In this document: in pieces, positions 36,514 to 44,429 of the stretch
Position numbering within the stretch: position 1 is the stretch's first letter
How the letters are laid out: every line of letters starts with the position of its first letter
NCBI RefSeq assembly: GCF_017638545.1
Contig: NZ_CP072110.1
Location: 2,356,001-2,420,000 of the forward strand
DNA: 64,000 nucleotides
Source of the DNA: Psychrosphaera ytuae
GTDB lineage: Bacteria; Pseudomonadota; Gammaproteobacteria; Enterobacterales; Alteromonadaceae
Direction: 5' to 3'
Notes under the pieces: generated by a model
Seen by the model: the letters and a program-made list of their open reading frames with translations, nothing else
What the model was told of the DNA's origin: nothing
Databases searched by the model: none
Position numbers and translations under genes: made by a program

Positions 36514-36762
36514 ATGGCTAAGGGGCAGTCTTTACAAGACCCGTTTTTGAATGCATTACGTCGTGAGCGCATTCCCGTTTCGATTTATTTAGTGAACGGT
36601 ATCAAATTACAAGGCCAAGTAGAGTCATTTGATCAGTTTGTCATTTTGCTGAAAAACACACTAAGTCAAATGGTTTACAAGCACGCAATTTCTACAATTG
36701 TTCCAGCCAGACCGTTCCAAACGAATCCGCACTATGCAGGTAATAACGACGACTCAGAATAA
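36514..36762 (+). CDS. hfq: RNA chaperone Hfq (short C-terminal tail)
   Basis: Hexameric Sm-like protein pairing small RNAs with mRNAs. Sm1 (residues about 9-40: LRRERIPVSIYLVNGIKLQG) and Sm2 (FVILLKNTLSQMVYKHAISTIVP) are intact, including Gln8, the rim arginines and the KH proximal-site residues. At 82 residues it is clearly shorter than E. coli Hfq (102); the C-terminal tail is only about 16 residues but keeps an acidic tip (NNDDSE). An AGAAGGA ribosome-binding site precedes the start. Confidence 0.98.
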   Translation: MAKGQSLQDPFLNALRRERIPVSIYLVNGIKLQGQVESFDQFVILLKNTLSQMVYKHAISTIVPARPFQTNPHYAGNNDDSE

Positions 36763-36811
36763 TCGTAAAGATTTCTGTTTAATCGAAGTTTGCATAACAA
36801 CGGTATAACGC

Positions 36812-36841
36812 AAAGGGAATACGATTGTCGTATTCCTTTTT
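36812..36841 (+). terminator. terminator after hfq
   Basis: GGAATACGA-TTG-TCGTATTCC stem extended by a G-T pair and three A-T pairs, followed by T residues. With one bulge the helix continues outward through ACGC/GCGT (36808-36845). It separates hfq from hflX. Confidence 0.8.
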
Positions 36842-36904
36842 GCGTTTATGTATCTGTAAAAATAGATCAATAAAATAACACCATTTACTAAGTAGGATAC
36901 CCAT

Positions 36905-38194
36905 TTGTTTGATAGGTACGAAGGCGGTGAACAAGCCGTTTTAGTTCACGTTAATTTTTCATCTGAAAATGACCGTGAAGATTTAGAAGAACTTGGCCTG
37001 TTGGTTTCGTCAGCGGGTGTATCGACTTTGGCAGTGTGTACGACTACACGCCACTCTCCTGATGCAAAGTATTACGTAGGCTCTGGTAAGGCTCAAGAAA
37101 TTGCTGACACGGTGCAAGCAGAAGGCGCGGATATTGTGATCTTTAATCATGCGCTCTCACCATCTCAAGAGCGCAACTTAGAAGCGCTTTTTAAATGTCG
37201 GGTACTGGACCGAACGGGTTTGATTTTAGATATATTTGCCCAGCGAGCCAGAACACACGAAGGTAAGCTTCAGGTCGAGCTTGCACAGCTTCGACATATT
37301 TCAACCCGTCTAATCCGGGGCTGGACTCACTTAGAACGCCAAAAAGGTGGTATTGGTCTTCGTGGACCAGGTGAGACCCAGTTGGAAACTGATCGCCGGT
37401 TATTGAGAGCGCGTATTAATCACATATTAGGTCGACTAGCCAAAGTATCGAAACAACGCGAGCAAGGCCGTCGCAGTCGCAAGAAGGCCGAGGTACCGAC
37501 AGTGTCTTTGGTAGGTTATACCAACGCGGGTAAATCAACCTTGTTTAACGCATTAACAGAGGCTGATGTATACGCTGCTGATCAGTTGTTTGCGACACTT
37601 GATCCGACCTTGAGAAAGATAGACATTGACGATGTTGGTGAGACGATTCTGGCGGATACGGTAGGGTTTATCAGACACTTACCACACGACTTAGTTGCGG
37701 CATTCAAAGCCACACTAACAGAAACACGCGAAGCTGACTTGCAACTACATGTTATTGATGTTGCTGACCCTCGAAAGAGTGACAATATTTTTCAGGTCAA
37801 TGAAGTGCTTACCGAAATTGAAGCTGACGATATTCCACAGCTTTTAGTGTTTAATAAAATCGACCTAATAGAAGATGCGCAACCACATATTGAGCGAGAT
37901 GACGAAGGCAAGCCTATTTCAGTTTGGTTGACGGCACAGAAAGAGCAGGGACTTGACCTGCTGTTACAAGCAATTTCTGAGTTACTTGGGCTGGCGATGT
38001 GGGATACTCAACTCGTCTTGCCACCAAGTGAGGGGAAACTAAGAGCAGAACTTTATCAGCTCAATGGAGTCAATGAAGAGCACATTGATGAGCAGGGTCA
38101 GTTTGTTTTACAAGTGAGAATCAGTAAAATTGACCAAGCAAAGTTGAATAAACAGCTCGGTTATAACATTGAAAAATGGCAAGTCAGCCACTAA
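36905..38194 (+). CDS. hflX: GTPase HflX
   Basis: Ribosome-splitting GTPase of 429 residues. The N-terminal domain starts MFDRYEGGEQAVLVHV. A glycine-rich linker region (KGGIGLRGPGETQLETDRR) follows. The G domain has G1 GYTNAGKSTLFNAL (about residue 203), G3 DTVGFIRHLP and G4 NKIDL. HflX rescues stalled ribosomes, especially after heat stress. The start is TTG, supported by an AGGA ribosome-binding site seven bases upstream and by the conserved MFDRY beginning. The hfq terminator upstream implies read-through or its own promoter. Confidence 0.96.
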   Translation: MFDRYEGGEQAVLVHVNFSSENDREDLEELGLLVSSAGVSTLAVCTTTRHSPDAKYYVGSGKAQEIADTVQAEGADIVIFNHALSPSQERNLEALFKCRVLDRTGLILDIFAQRARTHEGKLQVELAQLRHISTRLIRGWTHLERQKGGIGLRGPGETQLETDRRLLRARINHILGRLAKVSKQREQGRRSRKKAEVPTVSLVGYTNAGKSTLFNALTEADVYAADQLFATLDPTLRKIDIDDVGETILADTVGFIRHLPHDLVAAFKATLTETREADLQLHVIDVADPRKSDNIFQVNEVLTEIEADDIPQLLVFNKIDLIEDAQPHIERDDEGKPISVWLTAQKEQGLDLLLQAISELLGLAMWDTQLVLPPSEGKLRAELYQLNGVNEEHIDEQGQFVLQVRISKIDQAKLNKQLGYNIEKWQVSH

Positions 38195-38303
38195 ATACAG
38201 ATTTGACAAACTTCGTTACGAGTAATTGAGATATTACATAGAGTTATTTTACCGAGTTTGCTAAATTAACAATAATTAATATTGATTGAAACTGGAGAGT
38301 TTT

Positions 38304-39455
38304 ATGGCCTGGAATGAGCCGGGAAAAAACGATAATGATCCGTGGAAAAACCGCGGTGGTAAAGATCAGGGGCCACCTGAGCTTGATGAGTTATTTAAAG
38401 ATCTAGGCAACCGCTTTAACGGTTTGTTTGGTGGCAAAAATGACAACAAAGGCGGAACGCCTAAAGGTGGATTTGGAATCGGTTTGGTTCTCATCGTCGC
38501 TATTGTTATTTGGTTCTTGTCAGGTTGGTATACCCTTCGCGAAGCAGAAAGCGGTGTTGTTTTGCGGTTTGGTCAATTCCACGAGCTTAAAGAGCCGGGC
38601 TTGCGTTTCAACCCAACCTTCATAGATACAGTTATCCCAGTTGACATCCAAACGGTACGTACAATTCCGGCTGCAGGCTTCATGCTTACAGAAGATGAAA
38701 ACGTAGTTCAGGTTGAAATGGAAGTTCAGTACCGAGTAGTTAACCCACAAGAATTTTTGTTCTCGGTACCAGATCCTACAAACAGCTTACGCCAAGCAAC
38801 AGATAGTGCCTTGCGTTCTGTTATTGGTAACTCAAAAATGGATGACATCTTAACGTCAGGCCGTGAAATTGTTCGTCAGAGCACACGAGATGAGTTAGAG
38901 GCAATCATCGAGCCTTACAAACTAGGTCTAGCTGTTGTTGACGTCAACTTCAAAGATGCGCGTCCACCAGAGCAAGTAAAAGACGCTTTTGATGACGCTA
39001 TCGCAGCTCGTGAAGACGAAGTACGTTACGTAAACGAAGCAAGAGCATACGCAAGTGAAGTTGAACCACGTGCTCGTGGTCAAGTAAACCGTATGGTTCA
39101 AGAAGCAACGGCGTACAAACAAGGTAAAATTCTAACCGCTCAAGGTCAGGTTGCTAAGTTTGAACAGCTATTACCAGAGTACAAAGCCGCTCCGGAAGTG
39201 ACTCGTCAACGTTTGTATTTAGAAACGATGGAACAGGTCCTATCAAGTACTTCAAAAGTACTAGTTGATACCAAAGGCACTGGCAACATGATGTATCTAC
39301 CACTTGATAAGATCATGCAGCAACAGGGTACTGCGCCTACACAGGTTCAGCGTCCTACCAATACGTACAACACAGGTTCTTCTAACAACACGAGCCAGCC
39401 ACTACCGAATACACGTTCGAGCCGTGGTGACCGTTTTAACGGAGGCCGAGACTAA
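38304..39455 (+). CDS. hflK: FtsH protease modulator HflK
   Basis: SPFH/band-7 inner-membrane protein of 383 residues. A glycine- and asparagine-rich cytoplasmic head (MAWNEPGKNDNDPWKN) leads to one membrane helix (about residues 60-76, FGIGLVLIVAIVIWFLSG). The band-7 domain and long periplasmic helices follow, then a low-complexity Asn/Ser/Thr-rich tail. With HflC it forms a cage around FtsH that limits degradation of membrane proteins. The ATG has a GGAGAG ribosome-binding site; an in-frame TTG six codons earlier overlaps that site and is unlikely. Confidence 0.96.
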   Translation: MAWNEPGKNDNDPWKNRGGKDQGPPELDELFKDLGNRFNGLFGGKNDNKGGTPKGGFGIGLVLIVAIVIWFLSGWYTLREAESGVVLRFGQFHELKEPGLRFNPTFIDTVIPVDIQTVRTIPAAGFMLTEDENVVQVEMEVQYRVVNPQEFLFSVPDPTNSLRQATDSALRSVIGNSKMDDILTSGREIVRQSTRDELEAIIEPYKLGLAVVDVNFKDARPPEQVKDAFDDAIAAREDEVRYVNEARAYASEVEPRARGQVNRMVQEATAYKQGKILTAQGQVAKFEQLLPEYKAAPEVTRQRLYLETMEQVLSSTSKVLVDTKGTGNMMYLPLDKIMQQQGTAPTQVQRPTNTYNTGSSNNTSQPLPNTRSSRGDRFNGGRD

Positions 39456-39457
39456 TT

Positions 39458-40333
39458 ATGAAATCATTTAGCGTAATTCTAATTGCTGTTTTTGCTCTAA
39501 TGACTTTTTCATCACTATTTGTGGTGAAAGAAGGCGAGCGCAGTATTGTTATTCAGTTTGGTAAAGTAAAGCGTGATGACACTGGTGCGCCAGTGGTCAA
39601 TGAGCCGGGTTTACACATTAAGCTTCCTCTTGTGGAACGCGTAAAAACCCTAGATGCACGTATCCAAACACTAGACGGTGAACCAGACCGTTTCGTAACG
39701 GTTGAGAAAAAAGACTTAATCGTTGACTCATTTGTTAAGTGGCGTATCTCTGATTTTGCAACTTACTACCTCGCTACTGGTGGTATTAAAGCAAATGCTG
39801 AGCGTCTACTAGATCAGAAAGTAAATAATGGTCTTCGTACCGCTTTTGGTTCTCGTACTATCAAAGAAATCGTGTCTGGTGAGCGTCAAGAGCTAATGCA
39901 ACAAGCTATTATCGCAGCGCGTAGTTCAAGTGACCTAGGTATCGAAGTACTCGATGTTCGTGTTAAGCAAATTAACCTACCGGTTAAAGTGAGTAACTCG
40001 ATTTTCGAACGTATGCGTACTGAGCGTCAAGAAGTGGCGAAAGCACACCGCTCAGAAGGACGTGAGAAAGCCGAAATTATTCGTGCCGATGTTGATGCAC
40101 GTATCACGGTTATGTTGGCAGAAGCTGAGCGCGAAGCACAAACCCTTCGCGGTGAAGGCGATGCAATGGCGGCAAAAGTATACGCAGATGCGTTTAACAA
40201 AAACCCTGAGTTTTTCTCTTTTGTTCGTAGCCTTGAAGCCTACACAAATAGCTTTAACAGCAAGAACGACATCTTAGTTCTTGAGCCAGACAGTGACTTT
40301 TTCCGTTACATGAAAACGACAAGCGGTAAATAA
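39458..40333 (+). CDS. hflC: FtsH protease modulator HflC
   Basis: Partner of HflK, 291 residues, with an N-terminal signal-anchor helix (residues about 4-22) and SPFH domain (VVKEGERSIVIQFGKV, DLIVDSFVKWRI). Long helices of the cage wall follow (RTERQEVAKAHRSEGREKAE). It begins two bases after hflK and ends before a clear terminator. The pair shows the biased, highly expressed-type codon use also seen in purA and typA. Confidence 0.97.
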   Translation: MKSFSVILIAVFALMTFSSLFVVKEGERSIVIQFGKVKRDDTGAPVVNEPGLHIKLPLVERVKTLDARIQTLDGEPDRFVTVEKKDLIVDSFVKWRISDFATYYLATGGIKANAERLLDQKVNNGLRTAFGSRTIKEIVSGERQELMQQAIIAARSSSDLGIEVLDVRVKQINLPVKVSNSIFERMRTERQEVAKAHRSEGREKAEIIRADVDARITVMLAEAEREAQTLRGEGDAMAAKVYADAFNKNPEFFSFVRSLEAYTNSFNSKNDILVLEPDSDFFRYMKTTSGK

Positions 40334-40362
40334 CTGGTCAGATAGACTACAATTATTTCATG

Positions 40363-40386
40363 AAAGGGCTCTGATGAGCCCTTTTT
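40363..40386 (+). terminator. terminator after hflKC
   Basis: Perfect 9-bp stem AAAGGGCTC-TGAT-GAGCCCTTT followed by further T residues. It separates hflC from yjeT. Confidence 0.82.
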
Positions 40387-40412
40387 AATTTCAATGTGAA
40401 TGAGAGACAGTT

Positions 40413-40595
40413 GTGCAAATAGATTGGATATTAGTAATAGCAATGGTGTTAATTGTCGAGGGCATGATGCCTCTGCTGTTTCCCAAAACCTGGCAAGGGT
40501 ATATCAAAAAATTAGCGAATGAGCCTGTTTCGACTGTTCGCCATGTTGGTCTGATCTTATTTGTTATTGGAATTTTCATGTTACTGCTAAGGTAA
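40413..40595 (+). CDS. yjeT: DUF2065 membrane protein YjeT
   Basis: A 60-residue protein with two membrane helices (residues about 4-22 and 42-59) and the LVIEG(M)MPLLFPKTW-type motif of the DUF2065/YjeT family (here VLIVEGMMPLLFPKTWQ). The position between hflC and purA is the same as in E. coli. Start GTG. Function unknown. Confidence 0.88.
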   Translation: MQIDWILVIAMVLIVEGMMPLLFPKTWQGYIKKLANEPVSTVRHVGLILFVIGIFMLLLR

Positions 40596-40716
40596 TGTTC
40601 TGCTTGTAAAAACTCAGACGTCTAGAAGTTTTTACTGAGAAATTCCGAAAAACGGGTGATCTTTACACCATATTTTTGATAGAATCCCCGCCTAATTTTT
40701 TCTGAGTGATATAAAT

Positions 40717-42015
40717 ATGGGCAAAAACGTTGTTGTTTTAGGCACCCAATGGGGTGACGAAGGTAAAGGTAAGGTTGTAGACCTACTGACAGATAAGGCT
40801 TCTTATGTAGTGCGTTATCAAGGCGGTCACAATGCTGGCCATACTCTTGTTATCAACGGTGAAAAAACCGTTCTTCACTTAATTCCTTCTGGCGTATTAC
40901 GCGATGGTGTTAAATGTATCATTGGTAACGGCGTTGTATTATCTCCAGAAGCGTTATTAAAAGAAATGACTATGCTTGAAGAGCGTGGTGTTCCAGTTAA
41001 AGAACGCCTTCTTATCTCTGAAGCATGTCCACTAATTCTGCCTTACCACATTGCGCTAGACCAAGCGCGTGAAATTAAGCGTGGTAACAAAGCAATCGGT
41101 ACAACCGGTCGTGGTATCGGTCCAGCTTACGAAGACAAAGTTGCTCGTCGTGGTTTGCGTGTAGGTGATTTATTTAACCCTGAGTTATTCAAAGAAAAGC
41201 TAAAAGAAGTATTGGACTTCCACAACTTTGCTCTTGTGAACTACTACGGTGTTGAAGCAGTAGATTTTGATAAGACGTACAACGATGCAATGGCTGTAGC
41301 AGATATGCTAAAAGCTATGGTTGTTGACGTAACTGACCTACTAGACAAAACACGTCTAGCGGGCGAATCAATCTTATTCGAAGGTGCACAAGGTACGTTA
41401 CTTGACATCGACCACGGTACATACCCATATGTAACATCTTCAAACACGACGGCTGGTGGTGTAGCGACAGGTGCTGGTTTTGGTCCTTGTCACATCGATT
41501 ACGTTTTAGGTATCGTTAAGGCATACACGACTCGCGTTGGTTCAGGTCCATTCCCTACGGAGCTAAACGACGAAGTAGGTAATCACTTAGGTACTAAAGG
41601 TCACGAGTTCGGTGCGACAACAGGTCGTGAGCGTCGTTGTGGTTGGTTTGATGCTGTTGCAATGAAACGCGCTATCCAACTTAACTCAATCACAGGTTTC
41701 TGTTTAACTAAACTTGACGTATTAGACGGTTTGGAAGAAATCAAGATCTGTACTGGTTACGAGTTAGAAGATGGTTCAGTTGTAGATGTACCACCTATGG
41801 CGGCAGAAGGTTACGAAAAAGCTAAGCCTATTTACGAAACAGTACCAGGTTGGTCTGAAAACTCGTTCGGTGTTACTGAGTTCGACAAGCTTCCTAAAGC
41901 GGCTCAAAGCTACATCAAACGTTTAGAAGAAATCACTGGTGTGCCAATGGATATTATTTCTACTGGTCCAGACCGCAGCGAAACGTTTATTCTACGTAAC
42001 CCGTTCGGTGAATAA
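40717..42015 (+). CDS. purA: adenylosuccinate synthetase PurA
   Basis: First committed step of AMP synthesis: IMP plus aspartate plus GTP gives adenylosuccinate. The GTP-binding GTQWGDEGKGKVVD loop (residues about 8-21) contains the catalytic Asp, with His41 in GGHNAGHT. Other family segments are EGAQGTLLDIDHGTYPYVTSSNTT and TTGRERRCGWFDAV. Length (432) is exactly typical. No PurR box is obvious upstream. A terminator follows. Confidence 0.98.
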   Translation: MGKNVVVLGTQWGDEGKGKVVDLLTDKASYVVRYQGGHNAGHTLVINGEKTVLHLIPSGVLRDGVKCIIGNGVVLSPEALLKEMTMLEERGVPVKERLLISEACPLILPYHIALDQAREIKRGNKAIGTTGRGIGPAYEDKVARRGLRVGDLFNPELFKEKLKEVLDFHNFALVNYYGVEAVDFDKTYNDAMAVADMLKAMVVDVTDLLDKTRLAGESILFEGAQGTLLDIDHGTYPYVTSSNTTAGGVATGAGFGPCHIDYVLGIVKAYTTRVGSGPFPTELNDEVGNHLGTKGHEFGATTGRERRCGWFDAVAMKRAIQLNSITGFCLTKLDVLDGLEEIKICTGYELEDGSVVDVPPMAAEGYEKAKPIYETVPGWSENSFGVTEFDKLPKAAQSYIKRLEEITGVPMDIISTGPDRSETFILRNPFGE

Positions 42016-42050
42016 TTGGTAACACTTCTATAACCAATTTATCTAACAAA

Positions 42051-42075
42051 AAGCTGTCTTCGGACGGCTTTTTTT
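42051..42075 (+). terminator. terminator after purA
   Basis: 8-bp stem AAGCTGTC / GACGGCTT (one T-G pair) with a TTCG tetraloop and a T-tract. Confidence 0.87.
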
Positions 42076-42183
42076 GTATTCTGGGCGCTGAAATATTAAG
42101 CGTTAAATTCTGGGTGTTCGTATAATTTAACGCTATGTAAGGACTTTTGTTCAAGGAGAGACAACAGATGTACAGAGGTGTAG

Positions 42184-43545
42184 ATGTTTAAGCCAAGTAA
42201 ATTCGTATTCGTTGCCGTCACTAGTGCCTTATTATCAGGCTGTGGTGGCTCAGGTTCTGGCGATGGACAAGCCCTAAACGATCAAAATACCGGTTATGCC
42301 AATTGTTCGGCTCCCGATGCCAATCAAAAGTTGTATAACTATATGAAAGATTGGTATTTCTGGAACGAAGACTTACCAAGTTCTTTTAATCCTGAATCTC
42401 AACCCGATATTCCAAATGCCTTGAATGCGTTAATTTCAGGTGTCAGTAAAGACCGCTTTAGTTTTTCGATGACGACGGCTCAATATGATGCCTATCAAAA
42501 AAGTGAATTTTTTGGTTATGGCTTTTCACATCAAATTAACGAAGACAAAACAGGCCTGCTGATCCGCTATACGTATACTGAAGGAACTCCATATCAAGTA
42601 GGTTTGCGCAGAGGCGATACTATTACGGCGATTAATGACATTCCTATGTCTCAAATCATTGCCGAAGTCGAAGCGGGTAGCAAAACCTTTAATGATTATT
42701 TTGGCCCAAATGAAGAGGGATACTCCATCGTCATAGATTTTACAAAATCGACAGGCGAACAACGTCAAGGCGAGATTACCAAAGGAAAGATCACCGCAAA
42801 CACAGTGATGGCGACTGATACACTTGATGCGTCTATCGATGGTAAGGCTGCCAAAGTCGGTTACATTGCGTTTAATTCTTTTGATGAGATCTCTGAAACA
42901 GAATTAGAAACATCTTTTGCGACATTACAGCAAGAGAGTGTCGATGAATTAGTGTTAGACCTGCGGTACAACAGTGGTGGTTTGATCCGCGTTGCCAATC
43001 AATTAAGCACCCAGATCGCCGGTACTAATGTCGAAAATGATGTGTTTGTAACTTATGCCTACAACGATAGTAAGTCGAGCCAAAACCAAACCCTCTACTT
43101 TGGTTTAGGACAGGGCATAAGCCAACTCGACTTGAACCGTGTCGTTGTTTTAACTTCCGAAATGAGTTGTTCTTCAAGTGAACTTGTTATTAACGGATTG
43201 GCCCCTCACATTGATGTGGTTCAAATTGGCGATACAACGTGCGGTAAACCGGTAGGCATGGCACCTCAAAATATATGTAACGACGTTGTTTTTGCGATTA
43301 ACTTTGAAAGTCAAAACTCAGAGTCGTTTGGCGATTACTATGATGGCTTGCAGCCACAATGTAGAGCGGTTGAGAAGGTGGTTGGTGATTGGGGTGATGT
43401 CAATGACCCATTATTGGCTGAGGGGCTGACGTACTTAGAAACTGGCGCCTGTTCAACTAATGCAAGCAGCCAATCAATACCTGACTTTAAGAAACCAACA
43501 GTTGATTGGCGCGAGGGTCCATTTGCGGGTCAAAACCGTATTTAA
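42184..43545 (+). CDS. S41 family (C-terminal processing type) peptidase, lipoprotein
   Basis: A 453-residue lipoprotein with lipobox LLSGC (Cys at about residue 20). A helical N-terminal region with YMKDWYFWNEDLP is followed by a PDZ-like domain (about 110-190, GDTITAINDIP). The tail-specific protease core has LDLRYNSGG, then the serine in TSEMSCSSSELV and a lysine in TCGKPVG as the likely Ser-Lys dyad. Such proteins are cell-envelope proteases of unknown substrate, anchored to a membrane. A short open frame with a better ribosome-binding site overlaps the start. It separates purA from motX, where I would not expect it in Vibrio. Confidence 0.85.
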   Translation: MFKPSKFVFVAVTSALLSGCGGSGSGDGQALNDQNTGYANCSAPDANQKLYNYMKDWYFWNEDLPSSFNPESQPDIPNALNALISGVSKDRFSFSMTTAQYDAYQKSEFFGYGFSHQINEDKTGLLIRYTYTEGTPYQVGLRRGDTITAINDIPMSQIIAEVEAGSKTFNDYFGPNEEGYSIVIDFTKSTGEQRQGEITKGKITANTVMATDTLDASIDGKAAKVGYIAFNSFDEISETELETSFATLQQESVDELVLDLRYNSGGLIRVANQLSTQIAGTNVENDVFVTYAYNDSKSSQNQTLYFGLGQGISQLDLNRVVVLTSEMSCSSSELVINGLAPHIDVVQIGDTTCGKPVGMAPQNICNDVVFAINFESQNSESFGDYYDGLQPQCRAVEKVVGDWGDVNDPLLAEGLTYLETGACSTNASSQSIPDFKKPTVDWREGPFAGQNRI

Positions 43546-43576
43546 AGCGCATTTGCTTCGAAGATAAAAACTGGAC

Positions 43577-43603
43577 TAAACTTTGCTTCAGTATATTTGA
43601 TAA
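43577..43603 (+). promoter_or_regulatory. sigma-28 (FliA)-type flagellar promoter for motX
   Basis: TAAACTTT - 11 bases - TTTGATAA against the enterobacterial consensus TAAAGTTT - 11 - GCCGATAA: 7 of 8 and 5 of 8 matches with exact spacing. It lies 66 bases before the motX ATG in a 124-base gap. Sigma-28 control of motX is known in Vibrio. Confidence 0.6.
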
Positions 43604-43669
43604 AGTTGTTCGTATTAGGTTTAACGGAACGCTTTGTCAGATACTGAAGCATTTTTGTTTGGAAAGATT

Positions 43670-44284
43670 ATGAAATATTGGTTTGTCGTTGCACTTTTAA
43701 TGGTCTCGTTTTTTACTCGAGCAGAAGAGCCGTTGCAAGCGGTACAAATATATACACAAGATGAGCTGTTAGACTTAATTAAGAAAAACAAGCACCTAGA
43801 GCGGGTTAAAGCGGACCGTTGCCAATTGACTCGCGATATTGAGGACCGGGCAGTTAAGCTTCATTTACCTGCGTATGAGTTTTTGTACGGTGACATGCTT
43901 GCGTGGGGCGTGTGTGTGGACCGCGACGCTGAATTAGGCATGTACTATATCCGCGAGTCGGCAAAACAAGGCCTTGTCGCGGCAATAGAACAGCTCGGAC
44001 GTTACTACCATCAAGGCACATTTGTTCAAAAAGACGAAGAAAAAGCGTACACCTATATTCTTAGAGCAGCCGAACTTGGTAACCTGAATGCACAATTGCG
44101 CTTAATCGATATGCAGTTAGAGGGAAATGGTAGTCCGTATGACTTTGAAAATGCTTATCGATGGCTGCACCATGCGGTTATTGCAGACAAAAAAATCCAT
44201 AACCAAGCGGCACAAAAGCTAAAAAAATTAGAACAACTCATGCACCCAAAGGCGGTAAAAGCTGCTAAAGCAAGAGCGTATTAA
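43670..44284 (+). CDS. motX: sodium-driven flagellar motor protein MotX
   Basis: Periplasmic protein of 204 residues with a signal peptide (WFVVALLMVSFFTRA). Sel1/TPR-like helix pairs follow (MLAWGVCVDRDAELGMYYI, AIEQLGRYYHQGTFVQKDEEKA, ENAYRWLHHAVIADKK). The segments YTQDELLDLIKKNKHL, VKADRCQL and YEFLYGDMLAWGVCVDRD closely match Vibrio MotX as I remember it. MotX with MotY forms the T-ring that anchors PomA/PomB stators in sodium-driven polar flagella. An upstream in-frame ATG at 43634 would mask the signal peptide. Location near purA and rnr also fits Vibrio. Confidence 0.88.
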   Translation: MKYWFVVALLMVSFFTRAEEPLQAVQIYTQDELLDLIKKNKHLERVKADRCQLTRDIEDRAVKLHLPAYEFLYGDMLAWGVCVDRDAELGMYYIRESAKQGLVAAIEQLGRYYHQGTFVQKDEEKAYTYILRAAELGNLNAQLRLIDMQLEGNGSPYDFENAYRWLHHAVIADKKIHNQAAQKLKKLEQLMHPKAVKAAKARAY

Positions 44285-44429
44285 CAAAACATTCATAATA
44301 ATAAGCTAAAAAATCAACAAATCTCTGCCACACAATCGCACAACTATTGATATACTTGCCATATGTCAGCGTAATTTACTACGCGCGGAAAACTAATCAT
44401 TATTAATTTACAGTAAAAACGGAATATTA

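Noticed and set aside
38203..38235. Perfect TTGACA before hflK as a promoter
   Set aside because: No acceptable -10 hexamer occurs 16-18 bases downstream (the best, TGAGAT, matches 3 of 6).
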